Shown: positions 16,587 through 25,993, numbered from the stretch's first letter. The stretch is DNA of 64,000 nt from CAZQVN01 sp964596775 (GCA_964596775.1 CAZQVN010000013.1:1-64000), one strand, 5' to 3'. The notes: generated by a model from the sequence alone, not told the origin. Numbers and translations: made by a program.

Positions 16587-18002
16587 TTGGATACCGCATC
16601 GAAACCCCGCGGGCGCAACACCCGCAGCAAAGCCGCAGCGACGGAAACCGTCGAGCCGACGCCCGTCGAGCCGACCGCCGAATCGACTGAAGAAGCCGCA
16701 CCGGAAACCCCGGCGCCCGCCGCTTCCGCCTCCCAGGCATCATCGGGTCAGGCCATGGACATCGCGGCCATGAAGGCAAAAACAATTCCCGAGCTCCAGG
16801 CCATGGCCGAGGAACTCAAGGTCGTTTCGGTCAGCGCCCTGCGAAAGCAGGAGCTGATCTTCAAGATTCTCGAGGCCCAGACGCAACGCAGCGGGCTGAT
16901 TTTCGCCGAGGGCGTCCTGGAAATCCTTCCCGAGGGGTACGGTTTCCTCCGCTCTCCCGACTACAACTACCTTCCGGGTCCCGACGACATCTACGTGTCG
17001 CCGTCCCAGATCAAGCGCTTCGATCTCCGCACCGGCGACACGATCTCCGGGCAGGTGCGCCCGCCCAAGGAGGGGGAGCGTTACTTCGCCCTTCTTCGCG
17101 TCGAGGCCGTAAATTTCGAAAGCCCGGAAGTCGCCAAGACGAAGACGCTCTTCGACAACCTGACGCCGCTCTACCCGCAGGAGAAGATCCTGCTCGAGTA
17201 TCGTCCCGACGATCTCTGCACCCGGGTCATGGACCTGCTCACGCCGATCGGCAAGGGGCAGCGCGGACTGATCGTTTCACCGCCCCGGGCCGGCAAGACG
17301 GTGCTGCTGCAGCGCGTGGCCAACGCCATCACCACGAACAACCCGGAGGTCAAGCTCATCGTTCTACTCATCGACGAGCGCCCCGAGGAAGTGACGGACA
17401 TGGAGCGCTCGGTTCGTGGCGAAGTGATTTCGTCCACGTTCGACGAGCCGGCCGAACGCCATGTGCAGGTGGCCGACATGGTCATTGAAAAGGCGAAGCG
17501 CCTCGTGGAGCACAAGAAGGACGTTGTGATCCTTCTCGACTCGATCACCCGTCTGGCGCGCGCCCACAACACGGTCGTACCCCACTCCGGCAAGATCCTT
17601 TCCGGCGGTGTCGACGCGAACGCACTTCAGAGGCCCAAGCGCTTCTTCGGCGCGGCCCGCAACATCGAGGAGGGCGGAAGCCTCACGATCATCGCCACGG
17701 CGCTCATCGAAACGGGCAGCCGCATGGACGACGTCATCTTCGAGGAGTTCAAGGGCACCGGCAACATGGAAATCATCCTTGACCGGAAGATCGCCGACCG
17801 CCGTGTTTTCCCGGCCATCGACATCAACCGTTCCGGAACCCGCAAGGAAGAGCTCCTCATGGAGGCGGGGACGCTCAACAAGATCTGGATCCTGCGCAAG
17901 TTTCTCAACGAGCAGTCGCCGCAGGAGGCCATCGAGTTCCTCATCAACCAGATGGGCAAGACCAAGACCAACAAGAAGTTCCTGGAGATGATGAATACCT
18001 GA
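16587..18002 (+). CDS. rho: Transcription termination factor Rho
   Basis: Hexameric RNA helicase that ends transcription. 471 residues: an acidic Thr/Glu/Pro/Ala-rich N-terminal extension (1-55), the Rho N-domain (MDIAAMKAKTIPELQAMAEELKV, about 57-100), the cold-shock-like RNA-binding domain (GVLEILPEGYGFLRSPDYNYLPGPDDIYVSP) and the ATPase with Walker A SPPRAGKT, Walker B VVILLDSITR, the Q-loop/R-loop region and GTRKEELL. It starts at TTG with AGAGG nine bases upstream; a later ATG at residue 57 would remove the extension only. It heads the conserved run rho-rpmE-DUF1385-prfA. Confidence 0.96.
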   Translation: MDTASKPRGRNTRSKAAATETVEPTPVEPTAESTEEAAPETPAPAASASQASSGQAMDIAAMKAKTIPELQAMAEELKVVSVSALRKQELIFKILEAQTQRSGLIFAEGVLEILPEGYGFLRSPDYNYLPGPDDIYVSPSQIKRFDLRTGDTISGQVRPPKEGERYFALLRVEAVNFESPEVAKTKTLFDNLTPLYPQEKILLEYRPDDLCTRVMDLLTPIGKGQRGLIVSPPRAGKTVLLQRVANAITTNNPEVKLIVLLIDERPEEVTDMERSVRGEVISSTFDEPAERHVQVADMVIEKAKRLVEHKKDVVILLDSITRLARAHNTVVPHSGKILSGGVDANALQRPKRFFGAARNIEEGGSLTIIATALIETGSRMDDVIFEEFKGTGNMEIILDRKIADRRVFPAIDINRSGTRKEELLMEAGTLNKIWILRKFLNEQSPQEAIEFLINQMGKTKTNKKFLEMMNT

Positions 18003-18087
18003 CAGGGCCGGTTGTGCTACACTGTTCGGCCTTGTCGGACGACCATGCCGGCCAAGACCGGCGGTACCATGAAATCAGGAGTCACGC

Positions 18088-18321
18088 ATGAAAGCCGAAA
18101 TCCATCCGAATTATATGGAAACCAGGATCACCTGTGTCTGCGGAAACGTGATCGAGACGCGGTCCACCGTCCCCGACTTCCACGTCGAAATCTGCTCCGC
18201 CTGCCATCCGTTCTTCACCGGCAAGCAGAAGCTCGTCGACACGGCGGGACGCGTTGAGCGCTTCCGGCGGAAGTACGGCATCAAGGGCGAGGAGTCCACG
18301 TCCACGGCAAACCGCGGTTAG
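18088..18321 (+). CDS. rpmE: 50S ribosomal protein L31, zinc-binding type
   Basis: 77 residues. Typical L31 start MKAEIHPNY, then the zinc ligands CVCG and CSAC and the closing FTGKQKLVDTAGRVERFRRKYG. The two Cys pairs make it the zinc-containing (C+) form rather than the zinc-free paralogue. A good AGGAG precedes the ATG. It follows rho by 85 bases and is closed by a terminator directly after the stop. It sits on the large subunit near the central protuberance. Confidence 0.96.
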   Translation: MKAEIHPNYMETRITCVCGNVIETRSTVPDFHVEICSACHPFFTGKQKLVDTAGRVERFRRKYGIKGEESTSTANRG

Positions 18322-18326
18322 CTTTT

Positions 18327-18362
18327 ACCGCCCGGTCCCCAGGGGCCGGGCGGTCTTTTTTT
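18327..18362 (+). terminator. Rho-independent terminator after rpmE
   Basis: Perfect 9-base stem ACCGCCCGG/CCGGGCGGT, extended by part of the loop, and seven T. It separates rho-rpmE from the DUF1385-prfA unit, although some read-through is likely because the gap to DUF1385 is under 50 bases. Confidence 0.9.
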
Positions 18363-18409
18363 GCGTTTTTCTTTCCTCCGCCGCACATCCACCCATCCCC
18401 GGTTTCCGA

Positions 18410-19405
18410 ATGAACATTCGCGTCAGAACGCTTCTGTTGAACATTCTCGCCTCCGCCCCCCGGATGGCGGCCTATGCCCCCATCGGGGGCCAGGCCGTGA
18501 TCGAGGGCGTCATGATCCGCTCGCCGCGCAAGGTGGCCACCGCGGTTCTCCGGACGTCGGGCGAAATCTCCCTCAAGCAGGATCCGTTTCTTTCCGTTCT
18601 CCAGCGATCCTCGCTGTTCCGCCTTCCGATCATCCGGGGCGGACTCGGCCTGGTCGAATCCATGGTCATCGGGATGAAGGCGCTGGCGCACTCGGCCGAG
18701 CTTGTCGCNNNNNNNNNNNNNNNNNNNNNNNNNNNNNNNNNNNNNNNNNNNNNNNNNNNNNNNNNNNNNNNNNNNNNNNNNNNNNNNNNNNNNNNNNNNN
18801 NNNNNNNNGTCCTGTCGCTCGGCCTCGGGATCTTCTTTTTCTTCTATGTGCCCCTGCTCCTGACGGAATGGACGGGAGTCCGCCACTCCGTCCTGTTCAA
18901 CCTGATCGACGGCCTGATCCGTCTCGTCTTTCTCGTTGCCTATCTCAAGGCGATCAGCCTGTGGAGCGAGATGCGGAGGGTGTTCGAATTCCACGGCGCG
19001 GAGCACAAGGCCATTCACAACTTCGAGTCCGGTCAACCGCTGTCGCCGGAAACCGCGGCCACGTTCACCCGGCTCCACCCGCGCTGCGGCACCGCTTTTC
19101 TGCTCACGGTCATGATCACGAGCATCGTGGTGTTTACTTTCTTCGGACGCCCGGACACAATCGGCGAGCGCCTGATCCGCATGTCCGGAATTCCCCTGAT
19201 CGGCGGGCTGGCTTACGAGGCGATCCGTTTCAGCGGACGGAACTGGGATCGGGGCTGGGTGCGGTTCCTCGCGGCGCCCGGGTTGAAGCTGCAACTGTTG
19301 ACCACACGTGAACCGGATCTGACGCAGCTGGAAGTGGCCATTCGGGCCGTCGAGGCGGTCACGCCACTGGAGGCCTCGGACATGGGCGAAATCAGGGTGA
19401 TGTGA
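18410..19405 (+). CDS. DUF1385 membrane protein (interrupted by an assembly gap)
   Basis: The two parts around a run of 100 N are both clearly DUF1385. The left part has APIGGQAVIEGVMIRSPRKVA, LPIIRGGLGLVESMVIGMKAL. The right part has membrane helices, EFHGAEHKAIHNFESG and HPRCGTAFLL. These HGAEHK and HPRCGT motifs are diagnostic. Proteins of this family (YqhQ in Bacillus) are membrane proteins of uncertain role that are nearly always encoded before prfA, as here. The stop overlaps the prfA ATG by four bases. The start could be ATG at 18410 or a later ATG just before AAYAPIGG; no Shine-Dalgarno sequence decides it. About 33 residues are unknown. Confidence 0.85.
   Translation: MNIRVRTLLLNILASAPRMAAYAPIGGQAVIEGVMIRSPRKVATAVLRTSGEISLKQDPFLSVLQRSSLFRLPIIRGGLGLVESMVIGMKALAHSAELVXXXXXXXXXXXXXXXXXXXXXXXXXXXXXXXXXXVLSLGLGIFFFFYVPLLLTEWTGVRHSVLFNLIDGLIRLVFLVAYLKAISLWSEMRRVFEFHGAEHKAIHNFESGQPLSPETAATFTRLHPRCGTAFLLTVMITSIVVFTFFGRPDTIGERLIRMSGIPLIGGLAYEAIRFSGRNWDRGWVRFLAAPGLKLQLLTTREPDLTQLEVAIRAVEAVTPLEASDMGEIRVM
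18709..18808. other. Assembly gap (100 N)
   Basis: Exactly 100 undetermined bases, the conventional size for a scaffold gap. The flanking reading frames stay in phase across it and the expected DUF1385 membrane segment would lie here, so the real gap is probably close to 100 bases. Confidence 0.99.
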
Positions 19406-20484
19406 TGAGCGAAAACTACGAAGCCGTTCTGGCCAGATACCGCGAACGCCTGTCCGGACTCGATCAGAAGATGTCCGATCCGGTTGTTCTGTCGAATCCG
19501 TCCGAGCTGCGCAAGTTCGGCAAGGAGCGCAGCGAGGTGGCCGAGGTGACCGCGGCGCTCGAGGAACTCGTCAAGCTGAACCGGAGCATCGACGAAGCGC
19601 GTGAAATGGTCGAAACGTCGAAGGATCCGGAGATGGCGGAACTGGCCGCCGCGGAGCTCGCCGAACTGGAGCCGAAACACGGCCCGCTCGTGGCCGTGGT
19701 CGACGAGTTCCTGCATCCGCGCGATCCGAACGACAGCAAGAACGTCATCGTCGAGATCCGCGCCGGCACCGGCGGCGAAGAGGCCGCGCTGTTCGCCGCC
19801 GAGCTGTTTCGGATGTACTCCCGCTACGCCGAAAACAAGGGGTGGCACATCGACGTGATGAACACGAGCGAAACCGGGATCGGCGGCCTCAAGGAAGTGA
19901 GTTTTGCCCTGGAAGGGCGCGGGGCCTACGGAAGGATGAAGTACGAAAGCGGTGTGCACCGCGTGCAGCGCGTGCCGGCCACGGAAGCATCCGGACGGAT
20001 CCACACGTCCGCCGTCACGCTGGCGGTCCTGCCGGAGGCCGAGGACGTGGACATCGAAATCGAGGAAAAGGATCTCCGGGTCGATGTGTATCGCGCTTCC
20101 GGTCCGGGCGGGCAGGGGGTCAACACCACCGATTCCGCCGTTCGGATCACCCATATCCCCACGAACACCGTCGTCACCTGCCAGGACGAACGCAGCCAGA
20201 TCAAGAACAAGGCCAAGGCGATGAAGATTCTCCGTTCCCGCATGCTCGACGTGAAGATCCAGGAGCAGGAAAGGCAGTACGCCGCAGCCCGCAAGAGCCA
20301 GGTGTCCACGGGTGACCGCAGCGCCAAGATCCGCACGTACAACTTCCCTCAGGGGCGCCTTACGGACCACCGGATCGGCCTCACGCTGTACCGGCTCCGG
20401 GAAATCATGGAGGGGGATCTGGACGACGTGGTCAACGCCCTGATCGCCGCGGACATGGAAAAGAAGGCGGAGATCTCGAACTGA
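19402..20484 (+). CDS. prfA: Peptide chain release factor 1
   Basis: Reads UAA and UAG stops and triggers peptide release. 360 residues, the normal length. The tripeptide anticodon PAT in QRVPATEASGRIHTSA marks RF1 rather than RF2, and the catalytic GGQ loop is in SGPGGQGVNTTDSAVRITH. It overlaps the DUF1385 gene by four bases. The usual partner prmC, which methylates the GGQ glutamine, is not next to it but 3.2 kb downstream, after a histidine kinase gene. Confidence 0.97.
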   Translation: MMSENYEAVLARYRERLSGLDQKMSDPVVLSNPSELRKFGKERSEVAEVTAALEELVKLNRSIDEAREMVETSKDPEMAELAAAELAELEPKHGPLVAVVDEFLHPRDPNDSKNVIVEIRAGTGGEEAALFAAELFRMYSRYAENKGWHIDVMNTSETGIGGLKEVSFALEGRGAYGRMKYESGVHRVQRVPATEASGRIHTSAVTLAVLPEAEDVDIEIEEKDLRVDVYRASGPGGQGVNTTDSAVRITHIPTNTVVTCQDERSQIKNKAKAMKILRSRMLDVKIQEQERQYAAARKSQVSTGDRSAKIRTYNFPQGRLTDHRIGLTLYRLREIMEGDLDDVVNALIAADMEKKAEISN

Positions 20485-20835
20485 CTTTCGTCCGCGCGGC
20501 TTGAGCGCCGGATCCGCGGCTCCAGTTCTTCACCAGCCCGGCCATCCGTCGATCGTGGCCCCTCAAACATTCCACCTCGCCAGATCGGCGCAGCCCGCGG
20601 TCCTTGTTCGTCAAGTTGCAATAAGTTAACAACTTAAGCTGTCATTCATGCCCCGGATCGTCGGAACCCTCCCCGGTGGGGAGCGCCGGTCTCTCAAGGG
20701 ACAAACGAATCACTAAGGTAATTTTCCTCACCTCGGGGCCGATAACCGGGTGGAAGGCCGGGGGCCCGAGCGCGCCCCGGCCGGAAGTTCGCGAACTTCC
20801 TGGTCCGGTCCGCCCCCCGGGGTTCAACGCCGCTC
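20485..20835. other. Gene-free region before the hybrid kinase
   Basis: It holds an AT-rich island near 20610-20640 with the palindrome AAGTTAACAACTT (20623-20635), unusual in this GC-rich DNA, a C/G-rich stretch with short hairpins, and the 18-base palindrome listed separately. I compared it with cyclic-di-GMP riboswitch consensus features and saw no match. No open frame looks coding. Confidence 0.5.
20783..20800. repeat. Perfect 18-bp palindrome upstream of the kinase gene
   Basis: GGAAGTTCGCGAACTTCC, fully self-complementary, ending 35 bases before the ATG. The size and place fit an operator for a dimeric regulator of the kinase gene. No paired copy was noticed elsewhere in the window. 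Confidence 0.55.
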
Positions 20836-23472
20836 ATGTCTTCCCTGGTTCGACGTTTTCTGCCGACGCTGCGTTCGCGCCTGCTTTTTCTCGTGCTTCT
20901 CAGCGTTCTCCCCGCCCTGGGGCTGGCGTATCTCACGAACGTCGAGCAGCGCCGCGAAGCCATGGCGCGAGCCCGATCCGACGCGCTTCAGCTGACCCAC
21001 CTGGCTTCCGCGCACCAGAAGCGCGTGGCGGAGAGCATGCATCACATGCTCCTCGTCCTGGCCCGATACCCCGCTATCCGGTCGGGAGAGGCCAGGGCCG
21101 TCTCGCACCTCTTTGCGGGAATTCTGAAGGACGACCCGATGTGCGTGGACCTCGGGCTCGCCAGGCCAGACGGCCGGATTGTCGCCGGCGCCCGCCCGCC
21201 CGGGGACCGGGCCAACCTGGGTCGCCGCGCCTGGTTCCGCCGGGTCCTCAACGACAGGCAGTTCGTGGCGGGCACCTACCAGGTCGATGCCGGCGGAACA
21301 CGTCCGATCCTCCACTTCGGATTTCCTGTCGAGGACGATGCTCGGGCCTTGAAGTTCGTGCTTTACACGGCCATTGACCTCCACTGGCTCTCCAATCTCG
21401 CATCGGAGTCGTCATTCCCCGCCGGGGCATCGCTCACTGTCATCGATGCCTCGGGCACGATCCTGGCCAGCCATCCCGAACGGAAGCAGTGGGTTGGAAA
21501 GAGCCTGGCCGGCACGCCCATCATGCAGACGCTGATGGCCCAGCGGGAAGGGACCGCGGAAATGAAGGACCCGGACGGCATCCCGACTGTCTACGCGTTC
21601 ACGCCGCTGTTCGAGTCGCCGGAATCCCGCGGGTTCATGATCATCGGCATCAACCGGAAGCTGATCACGGCCGAGGCGGATCGGGCCTTTGCCGCGGCCT
21701 TCGTGGCCATGATCCTGGCCAGTCTCCTGGCGCTGATCGCCGCCTGGTTCGGCGGGGACTTCTTCGTCATCCGCCAGGTCCGCGCCCTCGTCGATGCCTC
21801 GCAGCGGCTGCGCCGGGGCGATCTCGAAGCCCGGTCGGGACTGGTCTACGGGCACGGGGAACTGGACGATCTCGCCCGGTCCTTCGACGAGATGGCGCTG
21901 GCGCTTCAGAAACGGCACACCGACATGGAGGACGCGAGGCTGGCTCTCAAGGAGAGCCAGGAGCTGTTCCGCTCGTTCATGGACAACAGCCCGGCGGTCG
22001 CCTTTCTCAAGGATCAGAAGGGGCGCTACATCTACACGAACGCTCCGTTCGTCCGGCTCGTCGGATTCGATGCCCAGGCGTCCAATGACAAGACGGATCA
22101 TCACTGGCTCCCGGACAATGTGGCCCGACGCCTGCGCGACAACGATACCCAGGCGTTCCAGTCGAACAGGGTCACGGAAACCATCGAGGCACTGCCGATA
22201 CCGGGTCGCGGGGAACGTTCCTGGCTGTTGTTCCGCTTTCCGGTCCTGGTCAGCCGTGAAAAGCGGTTGATCGGCGGGGTGGCCATCGACATCACCGAGC
22301 GCATGGCCCTCGAGGAGCAGCTGCGCCAGGCGCAGAAGATGGAGGCGGTCGGCCGGCTTGCCGGCGGGGTGGCCCACGACTTCAACAACCTGCTCACCGT
22401 GATTCAGGGCTTCAGCGACCTCATCCTCAGAAGAGAGGATCCGAAATCGGTGACCGGAATCCAGGTGGAGCAGATCCGCAAGGCCTCGGCACGGGCCGCG
22501 GCCATGACCCGGCAGCTGCTTGCCTTCAGTCGACAGGAAGTCGTCCAGCCGAAGATCCTGAATCTGAACAACATCATCCTGGACATGGACAAGATGCTCG
22601 GGCGGCTGATCGATGAAGACGTGGATATCGCGACCATCCCCGCCGAAGACCTCGGCAACGTCAAGGCCGATCCGGGGCAGATCGAGCAGATCCTTCTCAA
22701 TCTCGTGGTCAACGCGCGCGATGCGATGCCCCGGGGAGGAAAGCTGACGATCGAAACGTCGAACGTGACGCTCGACGCCCTCTGCACGCGGTCCCGGAAC
22801 GGTCTCAAGCCGGGGAACTACGTCATGCTCGCGGTGACCGATTCGGGAACCGGCATGGATGCAGCGACGAAGGCCCGGATCTTCGAACCGTTCTTCACCA
22901 CGAAGGGCGTCGGGAAGGGGACGGGCCTCGGTCTGGCCACGGTGTACGGGATCGCCCGCCAGTGCGAGGGGGACGTGCAGGTCTACTCCGAGCCGGGGCA
23001 TGGCGCCACGTTCAAGATCTATCTCCCCCGGGTCGAGGACAGCCTGACACCCGTTTTGCAGATCTTGAAACTGGAGATCCCGCGGGGCAGCGAGACGATC
23101 CTCATCGTGGAGGACGAGCGGCTGGTGCGTGCGTCCATGCGCACATCGCTGGAAATCGGCGGGTACACGCTCCTCGAGGCCGGCTCCGGGCCGGAGGCGA
23201 TCGCCCTGATGGACGAATACAAGGGGAACATAGACCTGCTGATCACCGACATGGTCATGCCGCAGATGAGCGGGCCCGAACTCGTGAAGCGCATCACGAA
23301 AACGAGACCCGATCTCAAGGTCCTCTATGTGTCCGGGTATGCCGAAAAGGCGGTCATCCGCCAGGGGCTCATGGACCCCCGTTCCGTTTTCCTGCAGAAG
23401 CCCTTCGGGCTGGATGCCCTTTCGCGCACGGTGCGTGAAGTTCTGGACAGTCCCGGAGCGCGGGCCGCCTGA
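20836..23472 (+). CDS. Hybrid sensor histidine kinase/response regulator
   Basis: 878 residues. A first membrane helix (about 14-33), a Cache-type periplasmic sensor (35-275, with RAWFRRVLNDRQFVAGTYQ), a second helix (about 285-310), HAMP (to about 362), PAS (about 372-485, SFMDNSPAVAFLKDQKGRY), a HisKA domain with the phospho-acceptor His514 in GGVAHDFNNLL, the ATPase with GTGLGLATVYGI, and a C-terminal receiver with Asp805 in LLITDMVMP and the Lys in FLQKPFG. It probably senses a small molecule outside the cell and passes phosphate to its own receiver. No separate output regulator is adjacent. It separates prfA from prmC. Confidence 0.92.
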   Translation: MSSLVRRFLPTLRSRLLFLVLLSVLPALGLAYLTNVEQRREAMARARSDALQLTHLASAHQKRVAESMHHMLLVLARYPAIRSGEARAVSHLFAGILKDDPMCVDLGLARPDGRIVAGARPPGDRANLGRRAWFRRVLNDRQFVAGTYQVDAGGTRPILHFGFPVEDDARALKFVLYTAIDLHWLSNLASESSFPAGASLTVIDASGTILASHPERKQWVGKSLAGTPIMQTLMAQREGTAEMKDPDGIPTVYAFTPLFESPESRGFMIIGINRKLITAEADRAFAAAFVAMILASLLALIAAWFGGDFFVIRQVRALVDASQRLRRGDLEARSGLVYGHGELDDLARSFDEMALALQKRHTDMEDARLALKESQELFRSFMDNSPAVAFLKDQKGRYIYTNAPFVRLVGFDAQASNDKTDHHWLPDNVARRLRDNDTQAFQSNRVTETIEALPIPGRGERSWLLFRFPVLVSREKRLIGGVAIDITERMALEEQLRQAQKMEAVGRLAGGVAHDFNNLLTVIQGFSDLILRREDPKSVTGIQVEQIRKASARAAAMTRQLLAFSRQEVVQPKILNLNNIILDMDKMLGRLIDEDVDIATIPAEDLGNVKADPGQIEQILLNLVVNARDAMPRGGKLTIETSNVTLDALCTRSRNGLKPGNYVMLAVTDSGTGMDAATKARIFEPFFTTKGVGKGTGLGLATVYGIARQCEGDVQVYSEPGHGATFKIYLPRVEDSLTPVLQILKLEIPRGSETILIVEDERLVRASMRTSLEIGGYTLLEAGSGPEAIALMDEYKGNIDLLITDMVMPQMSGPELVKRITKTRPDLKVLYVSGYAEKAVIRQGLMDPRSVFLQKPFGLDALSRTVREVLDSPGARAA

Positions 23473-23687
23473 AACGATAACCCCGCAGGCACCCCCCCTC
23501 CCCGCGACGCAATCTCCGTTTGAGGCGGGCACCGCCCGGACAGGCATCGGCGCCGTGAGCTTCCGCAGGCTGGTCGTCCGCGTGGCGCCGTGGTGTATCC
23601 TCCCTATTGTCGTCCCCGGCGTGATGTCCGACATTCATTGCGATCAGGGGTGAATGGCTTTCAGGGCGTTGACCGGAGACACCGACC

Positions 23688-24572
23688 TTGGGTGATGAAA
23701 GGCACGGGACCGTCCGCGGCTGGCTTCGTGAAGCCGCCGGGATTCTGTCCGAACACGATTCCGGATCCGGGCACGAAGCCGCGATCCTTCTCGAGTCGGT
23801 GCTCGGTATTCGGCGCTCGCAGGCGGTGCTGGCGCCGGACCGGGCGCTGACCCGCGAGGAACGCTCCGAACTCGACCGCCTGGTGGAAGCCCGGCTCTCC
23901 GGCATGCCGCTGCAGTACCTGACCCGCAGCGCCGCGTTTCGACACCTGGATCTGGCCGTCGGTCCCGGCGTGTTCGTCCCCCGGCCGGAAACGGAGGGGC
24001 TGGTCGACCTCGTTCTCGAATTCCTTAAAAAACGGCACGGGGCGCGGGTGCTGGAACTCTGCATGGGAAGCGGTGCGATCCTCGCGGCCCTGCTGACCGA
24101 GAACCCCACGTTGTCGGGCGTTGGGGTCGAACTGTCGCCGTCCGCGCTCCGCTTTGCCCGGACCAACATCGCCGACTCGGGCGCGATGGAACGGGCCGTC
24201 CTCCACGCGGGAGATCTCTATGAGCCGCTGCCGCCCGGTCGGTTCGCGGTGGTCGTGGCCAATCCTCCGTACATCCCCGACGCGCTCTGGGAGGGATTGC
24301 CGCGGGATGTCCGGGATCACGAACCGCGCGAGGCGCTTCTCGGCGGCGCAGACGGCACCGACATCATTCGTCGGATCGTGACCGGTGCCCCGGCGCGGCT
24401 CGAGCCGGGGGGTCTCCTGGCCATGGAAATCGACGTGTCCCACGGCGAAGCGGTGCGCTCGCTGATCGCCGGGACCGGGCATTTCGATGAGGTCCTCATC
24501 GAGGAAGACCTGACCGGCCGTCCCCGCTACGCCAGGGCCATACGACGGCCGATCAGTGACGGCGGCGGATGA
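23688..24572 (+). CDS. prmC: Peptide chain release factor N5-glutamine methyltransferase
   Basis: Methylates the glutamine of the GGQ loop in RF1/RF2. 294 residues: the helical N-terminal domain, then the SAM domain with VLELCMGSGAI (normally D-x-GTGSG; here ELCMGSG) and the catalytic NPPY in VVANPPYIPD. The Asp of motif I is replaced by Glu, seen in some members. The only in-frame start is TTG at 23688, with GGAG ten bases upstream. The 3' end overlaps the convergent glycosyltransferase gene by 20 bases. It is displaced from its usual place right after prfA. Confidence 0.92.
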   Translation: MGDERHGTVRGWLREAAGILSEHDSGSGHEAAILLESVLGIRRSQAVLAPDRALTREERSELDRLVEARLSGMPLQYLTRSAAFRHLDLAVGPGVFVPRPETEGLVDLVLEFLKKRHGARVLELCMGSGAILAALLTENPTLSGVGVELSPSALRFARTNIADSGAMERAVLHAGDLYEPLPPGRFAVVVANPPYIPDALWEGLPRDVRDHEPREALLGGADGTDIIRRIVTGAPARLEPGGLLAMEIDVSHGEAVRSLIAGTGHFDEVLIEEDLTGRPRYARAIRRPISDGGG

Positions 24573-25782
24573 CCCGGTCGCCGGCGGCAATGCCCGCCGA
24601 CACAGTGGCCAGGGCCCGCCGGATGATGCGCGGCCGCGCGGGCGGCGTCCGGACCAGGAGCTGTTCGTAGCGCTCGAGAAGCCGCTCGGCCTGCCTCCTG
24701 CTGCTCCAGCCGGGGCCCGCCTTGATTCCCGCCTGCGAGGCCTCCTCCCGGGTTTCCGGATCGTCGAGGAGCGCCTTGAGCGGGTGAAGAAACGCGTCCA
24801 CGGTCGGGTCGGTCAGGAAACCGCCCCGCGCCGGTGTGACGAAATCGTTGACGCCGGGGCCCTTGAGGGCCACGACGGGCAATCCGCAGGACATCGCCTC
24901 CGCGGCGACCAGCCCCTGGGTTTCCGTGCGCGAGGCGAACGTGAACACATCCGCCGCGGAATAATAGTGAAAGACCTCCTGGTGCGGGACGCCGCCGGTC
25001 CAGCGGATCCGATCCTGGAGGCCGCGTTCGGCGGCGGCGTTCTCGAGATCGCCGCGATGCGGGCCGTCGCCGACAATGACCAGCAGGGGATCCCTCCGGG
25101 TGCGTTCCCGAAGCGCCTTCAGGGCATCGAGCAGGAATTCGACGTTCTTTTCCTTCGCGAGGCGGCCGACGTAGAGAAGGACCTGCCGGTCCTGAGGAAT
25201 GTCGAGGCGATCGCGCGCCTCGGTACGCGTCAATCGCCGGGCCGGGATCGATACGCCGGTGGGGATCACCTCGATCGGCGTCGTGATGCGGTAGGAACGC
25301 AGAATGTCGATGAACATCGGCGAGGGCACGATGATGTGCTCACAGCGGTTGCAGTAGATCCGGCTGTACTGGGCCGCAAACGCCCGTCCGAATCCTTCGC
25401 GCACCTTCAGGTAGTGGCTGTATTCCGCAAAGAACGTGTGATACGTGTGGATCAGCGGTTTCCGGAACATCCGCGCCAGGGCCGCGCCCCAGATACCGAG
25501 ACCGAACGGCGTCTGGGTATGAACGATGTCGAAGTGACTGCGGGCGAACTCGATCAGCAGGGACCGCGGAAACGGGACGGCGATCCGGCAGTTGGGTTCC
25601 GTGGGAAGGGGTACGGACGCGATCCGGGTGACGCCGGTTTCCTCCGGCAGCCTGGGAGCCGCGGGAGCGAACACATGCACCGTGTGCCCGAGGTCCTCGA
25701 GTTCCCGCCGAAACGTGTTCGTTGAGGTCACGACACCGTTCAGGCTGGGATTGTAGGTGTCCGTAAAGAACGCGATTTTCAT
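24553..25782 (-). CDS. GT4 family glycosyltransferase
   Basis: 409 residues with a GT-B fold. It opens MKIAFFTDTYNPSLNGVV, which is characteristic of GT4 enzymes that glucosylate diacylglycerol or phosphatidylinositol-type lipids. The donor site contains YVGRLAKEKN and the EX7E-like SRTETQGLVAAEAMSCGLPVV. The tail is basic (RPRIIRRALATV). It therefore probably adds a sugar to a membrane lipid or glycolipid, but the acceptor is unproven. It is convergent with prmC and is read in the same direction as htrA, which lies upstream behind a terminator. A promoter at 25823-25851 and GGAGG 16 bases from the ATG were seen. Confidence 0.88.
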   Translation of the reverse strand: MKIAFFTDTYNPSLNGVVTSTNTFRRELEDLGHTVHVFAPAAPRLPEETGVTRIASVPLPTEPNCRIAVPFPRSLLIEFARSHFDIVHTQTPFGLGIWGAALARMFRKPLIHTYHTFFAEYSHYLKVREGFGRAFAAQYSRIYCNRCEHIIVPSPMFIDILRSYRITTPIEVIPTGVSIPARRLTRTEARDRLDIPQDRQVLLYVGRLAKEKNVEFLLDALKALRERTRRDPLLVIVGDGPHRGDLENAAAERGLQDRIRWTGGVPHQEVFHYYSAADVFTFASRTETQGLVAAEAMSCGLPVVALKGPGVNDFVTPARGGFLTDPTVDAFLHPLKALLDDPETREEASQAGIKAGPGWSSRRQAERLLERYEQLLVRTPPARPRIIRRALATVSAGIAAGDRVIRRRH

Positions 25783-25822
25783 GGTTTGCAGGAGTTTGCC
25801 TCCAGATCGTCCGGGTTGCGGC

Positions 25823-25851
25823 ATTGTAGTCCGTGTCCGGTGCATCGTCCA
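25823..25851 (-). promoter_or_regulatory. Probable promoter of the GT4 gene
   Basis: On the minus strand: TGGACG, 17 bases, TACAAT. The -10 is good and the -35 only fair. The leader would be about 35 bases. It lies just downstream of the htrA terminator, consistent with a separate unit. Confidence 0.4.
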
Positions 25852-25993
25852 GTGGTCACCGGGTCCTGCATCGTCCGGGCGACTCCGGCCGCCGGTGTCG
25901 CCAAGGCCGCCTGACGCCCCGGACAGCTTCGGTGGCGTCCCTGCCGCACCGCGACAGCGGCCCTGCTGCATCGAAACGGCGTCCGCCGCACAG

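Noticed and set aside
20640..20835. Possible cyclic-di-GMP riboswitch in the kinase leader
   Set aside because: Some GC-rich hairpins and a GGGCC/ATAACC-like string drew attention, but the conserved internal-loop bases of the GEMM types are missing.
21412..23634. 740-codon minus-strand frame opposite the hybrid kinase
   Set aside because: Mirror of a clear kinase gene; composition is that of antisense shadow, with no signal or motif.
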